Shown: one piece after another, positions 5,125 through 12,604 of the stretch
Layout: every line of letters starts with the position of its first letter
Numbering within the stretch: the stretch's first letter is position 1
Translations under genes and position numbers: made by a program
NCBI GenBank assembly: GCA_946479475.1
Contig: CAMLGG010000127.1
Coordinates: forward strand, 1-14,633
From: an uncultured Ideonella sp.
GTDB lineage: Bacteria; Pseudomonadota; Gammaproteobacteria; Burkholderiales; Burkholderiaceae
Length of the DNA stretch: 14,633 bases
Direction: 5' to 3'
Notes under the pieces: model-generated
Told to the model about the DNA's origin: nothing
What the model saw: the letters and a program-made list of their open reading frames with translations, nothing else
Database searches by the model: none

Positions 5125-7554
5125 ATGGACAAGATGAAGCTCGTGATGGTCGGCAACGGCATGGCCGGCGTGCGCACGCTCGAGGAGCTGCTGAAGATCG
5201 CGCCGGATCTCTACGACATCACCGTCTTCGGTGCCGAGCCGCACCCGAACTACAACCGCATCCTGCTTTCGCCGGTGCTGGCCGGCGAGCAGACCATCGA
5301 CGAGATCATCCTCAACCCGGTCAGCTGGTACGAGGACAACGGCATCACCCTGCACCTGGGCAAGAAGGTCGTGAAGATCGACCGCGTGAAGCGCCAGGTG
5401 ATCGCCGAGGACGGGACCGCCGCCCCCTACGACCGCCTGCTGATCGCCACCGGCTCCAACCCCTTCGTGCTGCCGGTGCCGGGCAAGGATCTCGACGGCG
5501 TGATCGCCTACCGCGACATCGCCGACACCAACACGATGATCGAGACGGCCCGGACGCACCAGCACGCCGTCGTCATCGGCGGCGGCCTGCTGGGCCTCGA
5601 AGCCGCCAACGGCCTGATGCTGCGAGGCATGCAGGTCAGTGTCGTGCACATCATGCCGTGGCTGATGGAGCGCCAGCTCGACGACGTGGCCGGCAGGCTG
5701 CTGCAGAAGTCGCTGGAGGACCGCGGCCTGAAGTTCGAGATCGGCGCGCAGACGGAGGCGCTGGTCGGCAACGAAACCGGCCGGGTGAAGGCGGTGAAGT
5801 TCAAGGACGGCCGCGAGGTGCCGGCGGACCTCGTCGTCATGGCCGCGGGCATCCGCCCCAACACCGCGCTGGCCGAGAGCGCCGGCCTGCACTGCAATCG
5901 CGGCATCGTGGTGAGCGACACCATGCAGACCGTGACCGACCCGCGCATCTACGCGGTGGGCGAATGCGCCGCGCACCGCGGCATCGCCTACGGCCTCGTC
6001 GCCCCGCTGTTCGAGCAGGGCAAGGTCTGCGCGACGCACCTGGCCGAGTTCGGCATCGGCCGCTACACCGGCTCGCAGACCAGCACCAAGCTCAAGGTCA
6101 CGGGCATCGACCTGTTCTCCGCCGGGGACTTCATGGGCGGCGAGGGCACGGAGGAGATCGTTCTTTCCGACCCGCAGGGCGGCGTCTACAAGAAGCTGGT
6201 GCTCAAGGACGACAAGCTCGTCGGCGCGTGCCTGTACGGCGACACCGTCGACGGCAGCTGGTACTTCAAGCTGCTGCGCGAGGGCCGGACGATCGGCGAC
6301 ATCCGCGACCGCCTGATGTTCGGCGAATCCAACATCGGCGACACCGGCCACGAGGGCCACAACAAGGCCGCCGCGATGGCCGACACCGACGAGGTCTGCG
6401 GCTGCAACGGCGTCAGCAAGGGCGCCATCTGCAAGGCCATCAAGGACAAGGGCCTGTTCACGCTGGAGGAGGTGCGCAAGCACACCAAGGCCAGCGCGAG
6501 CTGCGGCTCCTGCACCGGCCTGGTCGAGCAGCTGATCATGTTCACCGCCGGCGGCGACTACTCCGCCACGCCGAAGAAGAAGGCGATGTGCGGCTGCACC
6601 GACCTCTCGCACCAGGACGTGCGCGACGCGATCTTCAAGGAGCACCTGACCAGCATCCCGCAGACCCAGGAGTTCCTCGGCTGGAAGACGCCCAACGGCT
6701 GCTCGAGCTGCCGCCCGGCGCTGAACTACTACCTCATCTCGTCGTGGCCCAAGGAGGCGCAGGACGACCCGCAGAGCCGCTTCATCAACGAGCGCTCGCA
6801 CGCCAACATCCAGAAGGACGGCACCTACTCCGTCATTCCGCGCATGTGGGGCGGCGAGACCACGGCCGACGAACTGCGCCGCATCGCCGACGCGGTGGAC
6901 AAGTACAAGATCCCGACCGTGAAGGTGACCGGCGGCCAGCGCATCGACCTGCTGGGCGTGAAGAAGGAAGACCTGGTCAACGTCTGGAAGGACATCGGCA
7001 TGCCCTCGGGCCATGCCTATGCCAAGGCGCTGCGCACGGTGAAGACCTGCGTGGGCAGCGAGTGGTGCCGCATGGGCACGCAGGATTCGACCCAGATGGG
7101 CAAGGACCTGGAGCGGGCGATGTGGCGCATGTACGCCCCGCACAAGGTCAAGTTCGCCGTCTCGGGCTGCCCGCGCAACTGCGCCGAGGCCGGCATCAAG
7201 GACGTCGGCATCATCGGCGTGGACTCGGGCTGGGAGATGTACATCGCCGGCAACGGCGGCATCAAGACCGAGGTCGCGCACTTCTTCTGCAAGCTCAAGA
7301 CCGCCGAGGAGGTGCTCGAATACACCGGCGCCTTCATGCAGCTCTACCGCAAGGAGGGCTGGTACCTGGAGCGCACCGTCCACTACGTCTCGCGCGTGGG
7401 CCTGGACTACGTCAAGAAGAAGATCCTCGACGACGCCGAAGGCCGCAAGGCGCTGTGGGCCGAGCTGCAGTTCGCGCTGGATGGCGAGCCCGATCCCTGG
7501 TTCGACTTCGACAAGGCCAAGGTCGACCTGCGCCAATTCCAGCCGGTGACATGA
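5125..7554 (+). CDS. nirB: Assimilatory nitrite reductase (NAD(P)H), large subunit NirB
   Basis: An 809-aa cytoplasmic enzyme that reduces nitrite to ammonium with NAD(P)H. The N-terminal half is a pyridine-nucleotide-disulphide oxidoreductase module with an FAD dinucleotide motif VGNGMAG (9-15) and an NAD(P) motif GGGLLGLEAA near 153-162. Two BFD-like [2Fe-2S] modules follow: C425/C427/C460/C463 and C489/C491/C526/C529. The C-terminal half is the siroheme/[4Fe-4S] reductase with the ligand pattern C642-x5-C648 and C682-x3-C686. All expected cofactor ligands are present, and the length is close to E. coli NirB (847 aa). It is first in a plus-strand operon behind a sigma-54 promoter. Its TGA overlaps the next gene's ATG (ATGA), implying translational coupling if that start is used. 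Confidence 0.97.
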   Translation: MDKMKLVMVGNGMAGVRTLEELLKIAPDLYDITVFGAEPHPNYNRILLSPVLAGEQTIDEIILNPVSWYEDNGITLHLGKKVVKIDRVKRQVIAEDGTAAPYDRLLIATGSNPFVLPVPGKDLDGVIAYRDIADTNTMIETARTHQHAVVIGGGLLGLEAANGLMLRGMQVSVVHIMPWLMERQLDDVAGRLLQKSLEDRGLKFEIGAQTEALVGNETGRVKAVKFKDGREVPADLVVMAAGIRPNTALAESAGLHCNRGIVVSDTMQTVTDPRIYAVGECAAHRGIAYGLVAPLFEQGKVCATHLAEFGIGRYTGSQTSTKLKVTGIDLFSAGDFMGGEGTEEIVLSDPQGGVYKKLVLKDDKLVGACLYGDTVDGSWYFKLLREGRTIGDIRDRLMFGESNIGDTGHEGHNKAAAMADTDEVCGCNGVSKGAICKAIKDKGLFTLEEVRKHTKASASCGSCTGLVEQLIMFTAGGDYSATPKKKAMCGCTDLSHQDVRDAIFKEHLTSIPQTQEFLGWKTPNGCSSCRPALNYYLISSWPKEAQDDPQSRFINERSHANIQKDGTYSVIPRMWGGETTADELRRIADAVDKYKIPTVKVTGGQRIDLLGVKKEDLVNVWKDIGMPSGHAYAKALRTVKTCVGSEWCRMGTQDSTQMGKDLERAMWRMYAPHKVKFAVSGCPRNCAEAGIKDVGIIGVDSGWEMYIAGNGGIKTEVAHFFCKLKTAEEVLEYTGAFMQLYRKEGWYLERTVHYVSRVGLDYVKKKILDDAEGRKALWAELQFALDGEPDPWFDFDKAKVDLRQFQPVT

Positions 7555-8417
7555 CACCCCCACGCTCCCTTCCGGTCGCTGCCCCCCGAGGGGGCTCTTG
7601 CAGCGGCCCGGCAAAGCCGGATCCGCGCAAGCGGCTTGGTTTGTCTCGCCGCGCGGCCCTGGTGGCGCTGGGGGCAGTGGGCGCCGTCTGCGCCCACGCC
7701 GAAGTGACCGGCCTGAACGACGCGATCAACAAGGCCGGCCGCCAGCGCATGCTCAGCCAGCGCATGAGCAAGGCCTGGCTGGCGCTGGGCCAGGAGATCG
7801 AGGCGCAGCGCGCCGAGCGCGTGCTGGCCGAGTCGATGGCCACCTTCGACCGCAGCCTGTTCGAACTCAAGGCCTACGCGCCGACTCCAGAGGTGAAGGC
7901 CACCTACGTCAAGCTGGAAGCGGCCTGGAGCGACTACAAGGGCGTGCTCGTCGGCAGCAAGCCGGCCCTGGCCGCGGCGCCCCGACTGCTGCAACTCGAT
8001 GCCCAGGTGCTCGCACTTGCCCACCAGGGCACGCAGCAGCTCGAGCAGCAGTCCGACAAGCCGCTCGGCCACCTGGTGAACCTGGCCGGCCGGCAGCGCA
8101 TGCTGAGCCAGCGCATCGCCAAGTTCCAGCTCGCCCTCGCGTGGAAGCTGCCGGCCGGCGACGCGGCCCAGCAGATCGAGACGGCACGCGGCGAGTTCGC
8201 CGCAGCGCTCGACAAGCTCGCCGCCGCGCCGGAGACGACCGCCGCCATCCAGGAGCAGATCGTCCTGGCGCGCCAGCAATGGATCTTCTTCAACGCGGCC
8301 ATCAACCGCGCCCGGACCTCCGACGCACGTGACGCGAGGAACGTGTTCGTCGCCAGCGAAAACATCCTGCAGGTGATGGACCACATCACCGGCCTGTACG
8401 CCCGCGCCGCCGGCTAG
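7551..8417 (+). CDS. Exported PilJ-domain (type IV pili MCP N-terminal family) protein in the nir operon
   Basis: A 288-aa protein (258 aa from the alternative start) made of two repeats of the P-box-like motif AGRQRMLSQR at residues 62-71 and 179-188, each inside alpha-helical sequence. Together they match the PilJ N-terminal family, related to the nitrate-binding P-box of NarX. An N-terminal export signal is visible: LSRRAALVALGAVGAVCAHA, with a twin-arginine-like pair and an AHA-E cleavage site near residue 50. No later membrane helix or output domain exists, so it is predicted to be a free periplasmic protein. The ATG at 7551 overlaps the nirB stop, but the first 30 residues are translated from a dispersed palindromic repeat. 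A TTG at 7641 would begin directly at the signal peptide, though without a clear Shine-Dalgarno. The same module is fused to the ANTAR regulator at 433-1659. A nitrate/nitrite-binding accessory role is inferred. Confidence 0.82.
   Translation: MTPPRSLPVAAPRGGSCSGPAKPDPRKRLGLSRRAALVALGAVGAVCAHAEVTGLNDAINKAGRQRMLSQRMSKAWLALGQEIEAQRAERVLAESMATFDRSLFELKAYAPTPEVKATYVKLEAAWSDYKGVLVGSKPALAAAPRLLQLDAQVLALAHQGTQQLEQQSDKPLGHLVNLAGRQRMLSQRIAKFQLALAWKLPAGDAAQQIETARGEFAAALDKLAAAPETTAAIQEQIVLARQQWIFFNAAINRARTSDARDARNVFVASENILQVMDHITGLYARAAG
7578..7620. repeat. Burkholderiales-type double-hairpin repeat at the nirB / PilJ junction
   Basis: GCCCCC-CGA-GGGGGC (7581-7595) and CCGGC-AAA-GCCGG (7608-7620) form two adjacent perfect stem-loops. 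GCTGC at 7578-7582 can also pair with GCAGC at 7600-7604. From general knowledge this double palindrome recurs between genes in Rubrivivax/Leptothrix/Comamonadaceae genomes. Here it falls inside the annotated reading frame of the PilJ-domain gene, which argues for the downstream TTG start at 7641. It could also trim or stabilise the mRNA between nirB and the next gene. Confidence 0.6.
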
Positions 8418-8440
8418 GGCCGAACGATCTCTGAATTGCC

Positions 8441-8446
8441 GAAGGA
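8441..8446 (+). promoter_or_regulatory. nirD ribosome binding site
   Basis: GAAGGA lies 9 nt before the ATG at 8456. It favours that start over the in-frame ATG at 8465. The 38-bp gap to the preceding gene holds no terminator. Confidence 0.6.
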
Positions 8447-8455
8447 AGCCGACCC

Positions 8456-8848
8456 ATGTCCGCCATGCCCGACTGGACCCCCATCTGCCGAATCGAGGAC
8501 ATCCCGCCGTTGGGCTCCCGCCGCGTCACGCGCGAGCGCGGCGCCGCTGTCGCGGTGTTCCGCACCGCCACCGATCGCGTCTTCGCGCTGCTGGACCGCT
8601 GCCCCCACAAGGGCGGCCCGCTCAGCCAGGGCATCGTGTTCGGCGAGAGCGTCGCCTGCCCGCTGCACAACTGGAGCATCGGCCTGTGCGACGGCGTCGC
8701 TGCCGCGCCCGACGAAGGCTGCACGCCCAAGTTCAGCGTGCAGATCGTCGATGGCGTGGTGCACCTGAACGCCGTCGAGCTGGCCTCGCTGGGTGCCGAC
8801 CTGCCGGTGCCTGTTGCGGGCCCGCAGACGCGCAAGGTCGCGGCTTGA
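8456..8848 (+). CDS. nirD: Nitrite reductase (NAD(P)H), small subunit NirD (Rieske-type)
   Basis: A 130-aa protein of the NirD/Rieske_2 family that partners NirB in the cytoplasmic nitrite reductase. The Rieske pattern is complete: C49-P-H51-KGG and C68-PL-H71, so a [2Fe-2S] cluster is expected. Some NirD proteins, as I recall including E. coli NirD, have lost these ligands. It is separated from nirB by the PilJ-domain gene, an insertion into the usual nirBD pair. It is 17 bp before the nitrate reductase gene, so co-transcription is likely. Confidence 0.95.
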   Translation: MSAMPDWTPICRIEDIPPLGSRRVTRERGAAVAVFRTATDRVFALLDRCPHKGGPLSQGIVFGESVACPLHNWSIGLCDGVAAAPDEGCTPKFSVQIVDGVVHLNAVELASLGADLPVPVAGPQTRKVAA

Positions 8849-8865
8849 TCGACGGCGGCGGCGCG

Positions 8866-11673
8866 ATGTCTTCTGCTCCCCGCGAAACGAAATCCACCTG
8901 CTGTTATTGCGGCGTCGGCTGCGGGGTTGTCATCGAGCACGATGGTGCGCAGATCACCAGCGTGCGCGGCGATCCGGAGCATCCGGCGAACTTCGGCCGC
9001 CTGTGCAGCAAGGGCTCGACGCTGCACCTGACCGCCGCCGCGTCGGTCACGAAGCAGACCCGGCTGCTGGCGCCGATGAAGCGCACCGCGCGTGGCACGG
9101 CGCCGGCGGCCATCGGTTGGGACCAGGCACTCGACCAGGCCGCGAGCCGCCTGGCCGCGATCCACCAGGCGCATGGCCCCGACGCGATCGGCGTCTACAT
9201 CTCCGGCCAGCTGCTGACCGAGGACTACTACGTCTTCAACAAGCTGGTGAAGGGCCTGATCGGCAGCAACCACGTCGACACCAACTCGCGGCTGTGCATG
9301 TCCAGCGCCGTGGCCGGCTACAAGGCCACGCTCGGCGCCGACGCCCCGCCCTGCTCGTACGAGGACCTGCAGCATGCCAAGACGGTCTTCATCACCGGCA
9401 GCAACATGGCCTGGGCGCACCCCATCCTGATGCGCCGGCTGGAGGACGCGAAGCGCGCCAACCCGTCGCAGAAGTGGATCGTCGCCGACCCGCGCCGCAC
9501 CGAGACGGCCGAGGCCGCGGACCTGCACCTGCAGTTGCTGCCCGGCAGCGACGTGGCGCTCTGCCACGGCCTGCTGCACCTGCTGCTGTGGGAGGGCCTG
9601 ACCGACACCCGCTACATCGAGGCCCACACCACCGGCTTCGCCGCGCTGCGCAACCGCGTGCGCGAGTACACGCCGCGCGAGACAGCCCGCCTGACTGGCC
9701 TGAAGGAGGCTGACATCGTCACCGCGGCCCGCTGGTTCGGGCAGGAGACGCCGACGCTGTCGCTGTACTGCCAGGGACTGAACCAGAGCAGCTCGGGTAC
9801 CGCCAAGAACGCCGCACTGATCAACCTGCACCTGGCGACCGGCCAGATCGGCAAGCCGGGCGCCGGCCCGTTCTCGCTCACCGGCCAGCCCAACGCGATG
9901 GGCGGCCGCGAGGTGGGCGGCCTGGCCAACCTGCTGAGCGCCCACCGCGACCTGTCCAGGCCCGAGCACCGCGCGGAGGTCGCGCGGCTCTGGGGCGTGC
10001 CCGACGTGCCTTCGACCCCGGGCAAGACGGCGGTCGAGATGTTCGAGGCCGCTGCCGACGGGCAGATCAAGGCGCTGTGGATCGCCTGCACGAATCCCGC
10101 GCAGTCGCTGCCCGACCAGGCCACGGTGCGCCGCGCGCTGGAGCGCGCCGAGTTCGTCATCGTGCAGGAGGCTTTCGCCACCACCGCCACCTGCGCCTAC
10201 GCCGACCTGCTGCTGCCCGCCACCACCTGGGGCGAGAAGGACGGCACCGTCACCAACAGCGAACGCCGCATCAGCCGCGTGCGCCCCGCCGTGCCGCCGG
10301 CCGGCGAGGCCCGGCACGACTGGGCCATCGCACGCGACATCGCCCAGCGGCTGGCCGCGCACATCGCGCCGGAGCGGGCGGCGCTGTTCGACTATCCGAC
10401 GCCCGAATCAGTCTGGCTGGAGCACCGCGAGTCCACCCGCGGCCGCGACCTGGACATCACCGGCCTGAGCTACGCCATGCTCGAATCCCAGGGGCCGCAG
10501 CAGTGGCCGCTGCCCGAAGGCGCGAAGCAGGGCCAGGCCCGCCTGTACGAGGACGGCATCTTCCCCACCGCCGACGGCAAGGCGAGCTTCGCCGACGTGC
10601 CCTTCGCGCCGCTGGCCGAGCCGCGCGACGCGCGCTTTCCCTTCAGCCTGAACACCGGGCGGCTGCGCGACCAGTGGCACGGCATGAGCCGCACCGGCAC
10701 GCTCGGCCGCCTCTACGGCCACGAGGGCTGGCCCTGCATCGACCTGCATCCGCACGATCTGCAGCGGCTGCGCCTGGCCGAGGGCGACCTGGTGCGCGTG
10801 CGCTCTCGCCGCGGCCAGGTGGTGCTGCCGGCGCGTTCGAGCGCGACCATCGCGCCTACCCAGGCCTTCATCGCCATGCACTGGGGCGAGGAGGTGCTGA
10901 CGGGCCACGACGCCCAGGGCCAGCCGATGGCCGGCGTGAACGCGCTCACCACGCCTCGCTTCTGCCCGCAGTCGAAGCAGCCCGAACTCAAGCACGCCGC
11001 GGTGGCGATCGAGAAGGTCACGTTGCCTTGGCGCCTCACGGCCATGGCCTGGCTGCCCGCGGACCAGGCACTCGCCCTGCGCGAGCAACTGCGGCCGGCG
11101 TTGGCGCTGTTCGGCTACGCCAGCCTGCTGCCCTTCGGCCGCGAGCCGGATCACGCGGTGGGCGGCACCGGCCGCCTCGGCCTGCTGCTGCGGGCCGGCG
11201 CTGCCGAGGCGCCCGGCGATGCGGTGCTCGCTCCCATGCGCGAGGCCTTCGGCCTGGAGTCCGCCGGGGTGCTGGCCTACCAGGACGCCCGGCGCGGCCA
11301 GCAGCGCGCGCTCAAGGTCGCGCGCGAGCCGGAGGGCGCCGAGCGCCTGCAGGCCTTCTGGGTGGCGGGCGACGTGAGCGGCGAAGCGTGGCTGCGCCAG
11401 CTGCTGGAGGCCGACCAGACGCTGCCCGGCCCGGGCCGCCAGTTGCTCGCTCCCGGCGCGTTGGCGCAGAAGGCCGCCGCGCCGCGCAGCCCGCAGGTCT
11501 GCACCTGCTTCAACGTCGACGAGGCCGCCATCCGGGCCGACCTGGCGCAGCGCACCGGTGCCCTCGACGAGCGCATCGCCCAATGTCAGGCGGCCTTGAA
11601 GTGCGGCACCAATTGCGGCTCCTGCCTGCCGACGCTGCGCTCGATCGCGAAGGTGGTGGCTGTCGCGGCGTGA
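8866..11673 (+). CDS. nasC: Assimilatory nitrate reductase, Mo-bisMGD catalytic subunit with C-terminal [2Fe-2S] domain
   Basis: A 935-aa cytoplasmic molybdoenzyme reducing nitrate to nitrite. The N-terminus has the [4Fe-4S] motif C12-x2-C15-x3-C19 ... C47 (CYCGVGC, LCSKG), followed by the molybdopterin oxidoreductase domain and a molydopterin dinucleotide-binding region in the last third (about 590-715). It ends in a fused BFD-like [2Fe-2S] module, C879-x-C881 ... C917-x2-C920, as in Klebsiella NasA. There is no Tat signal, which excludes a periplasmic Nap enzyme. The ATG at 8866 places the iron-sulfur motif at the usual distance. A TTG at 8845 overlapping the nirD stop is an alternative. 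No strong Shine-Dalgarno is visible, so coupling to nirD is plausible. No separate NasB-like reductase gene is in the window. The gene is called nasA in Klebsiella, nasC in Bacillus and Pseudomonas. Confidence 0.95.
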   Translation: MSSAPRETKSTCCYCGVGCGVVIEHDGAQITSVRGDPEHPANFGRLCSKGSTLHLTAAASVTKQTRLLAPMKRTARGTAPAAIGWDQALDQAASRLAAIHQAHGPDAIGVYISGQLLTEDYYVFNKLVKGLIGSNHVDTNSRLCMSSAVAGYKATLGADAPPCSYEDLQHAKTVFITGSNMAWAHPILMRRLEDAKRANPSQKWIVADPRRTETAEAADLHLQLLPGSDVALCHGLLHLLLWEGLTDTRYIEAHTTGFAALRNRVREYTPRETARLTGLKEADIVTAARWFGQETPTLSLYCQGLNQSSSGTAKNAALINLHLATGQIGKPGAGPFSLTGQPNAMGGREVGGLANLLSAHRDLSRPEHRAEVARLWGVPDVPSTPGKTAVEMFEAAADGQIKALWIACTNPAQSLPDQATVRRALERAEFVIVQEAFATTATCAYADLLLPATTWGEKDGTVTNSERRISRVRPAVPPAGEARHDWAIARDIAQRLAAHIAPERAALFDYPTPESVWLEHRESTRGRDLDITGLSYAMLESQGPQQWPLPEGAKQGQARLYEDGIFPTADGKASFADVPFAPLAEPRDARFPFSLNTGRLRDQWHGMSRTGTLGRLYGHEGWPCIDLHPHDLQRLRLAEGDLVRVRSRRGQVVLPARSSATIAPTQAFIAMHWGEEVLTGHDAQGQPMAGVNALTTPRFCPQSKQPELKHAAVAIEKVTLPWRLTAMAWLPADQALALREQLRPALALFGYASLLPFGREPDHAVGGTGRLGLLLRAGAAEAPGDAVLAPMREAFGLESAGVLAYQDARRGQQRALKVAREPEGAERLQAFWVAGDVSGEAWLRQLLEADQTLPGPGRQLLAPGALAQKAAAPRSPQVCTCFNVDEAAIRADLAQRTGALDERIAQCQAALKCGTNCGSCLPTLRSIAKVVAVAA

Positions 11674-11683
11674 CAATGCCGGC

Positions 11684-12601
11684 ATGAGCATTGCGCCGTA
11701 CCTCAAGGAAATCGGCCGCGGCAAGGACGGCGCGCGGCCGCTGTCGCGCGAGAAGGCCTTCGACCTGATGAGCCAGCTGCTCGACGGGCAGCTGAGCGAT
11801 CTCGAGAAGGGCGGCTTCGCGCTGGCCATGCGGATCAAGGGCGAGACCCCGGAGGAGCTGGCCGGCTTCATGGATGCGGTGGTGCCCCGCACGCTGGCGC
11901 TGCAGACGCCGTCGCCGGCGATCGTGCTGCCCAGCTACAACGGCGCCCGCAAGCTGCCCAACCTGACGCCGCTGCTGGCGCTGCTGCTCGCGCGCGAGGG
12001 TGCGCCGGTGCTGGTGCATGGCCCGCTCACCGACGCGACGCGCACGACGAGCGCGCAGGTCTTCGAAGCCCTCGAGCTGCCGCCGATCCACTCCGCCGCC
12101 GAGGCCGGTGCGCGCTGGGCCGCGAACCAGCCGGTCTTCATGCCCATCGACGTGCTGCACCCTTCGCTCGCCGGCCTGCTGGCGCTGCGCTCGGTGCTCG
12201 GCGTGCGCAACTCGGGCCACACCCTGGCCAAGCTGCTGCCCGCCATGCCCGGCTCGCTGCGCGTCGTCAACCACACGCATCCGGAGTACGCCGCCAGCCT
12301 GGCCGACTTCCTCGCGCTGACGCAGGCCACCGCGCTGCTGTTGCGCGGGACCGAAGGCGAGCCGGTTGCCGATGCGCGACGCCTTCCCGCGCTCAAGTGC
12401 TTCGTCGCCGGCCTGCGAGACGACGCCCTGTCCGTCGAAGCCCAGGCCGGCTCGCTGGCCACCCTGCCCGAGCTGCCGGGCGGCATCGATGCCGCCGGCA
12501 CGGCGCGCGCCATCCGTGCGATGCTGGCCGGCGAACTGCCCGTGCCCGAGCCGATCACGCGCCAGGTGCAGTGCCTGATGGCGCTGCGCGGCAGGCTCTG
12601 A
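11684..12601 (+). CDS. ybiB: YbiB/TrpD2 family DNA-binding protein
   Basis: A 305-aa homologue of anthranilate phosphoribosyltransferase (glycosyltransferase family 3 fold). The N-terminal helical domain has the TrpD-like pattern LSREKAFDLMSQLLDGQLSDLEKGGF (about 21-46), followed by the larger alpha/beta domain (about 75-300) with HGPLTDATRTTS and RNSGHTLAKLLP. YbiB of E. coli (320 aa) is a TrpD structural homologue reported to bind nucleic acids without sequence specificity and not to act in tryptophan synthesis. It starts 10 bp after the nitrate reductase stop, on the same strand, so it is probably the last gene of the nir/nas transcript. No link to nitrate metabolism can be read from its sequence. 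It ends 3 bp from the convergent histidine kinase gene. Confidence 0.9.
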   Translation: MSIAPYLKEIGRGKDGARPLSREKAFDLMSQLLDGQLSDLEKGGFALAMRIKGETPEELAGFMDAVVPRTLALQTPSPAIVLPSYNGARKLPNLTPLLALLLAREGAPVLVHGPLTDATRTTSAQVFEALELPPIHSAAEAGARWAANQPVFMPIDVLHPSLAGLLALRSVLGVRNSGHTLAKLLPAMPGSLRVVNHTHPEYAASLADFLALTQATALLLRGTEGEPVADARRLPALKCFVAGLRDDALSVEAQAGSLATLPELPGGIDAAGTARAIRAMLAGELPVPEPITRQVQCLMALRGRL

Positions 12602-12604
12602 GAC

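Noticed and set aside
5658..7550. Upstream extension of the PilJ-domain frame through nirB
   Set aside because: The extension is an out-of-frame reading of nirB, Arg/Gly-rich with no domain.
4963..7614. 883-aa minus-strand open frame antisense to nirB
   Set aside because: It is a shadow frame; the opposite strand encodes an unmistakable NirB with all cofactor motifs.
12602..12604. Terminator between ybiB and the convergent histidine kinase
   Set aside because: The gap is 3 bp and no stem-loop with a T-run is visible around it.
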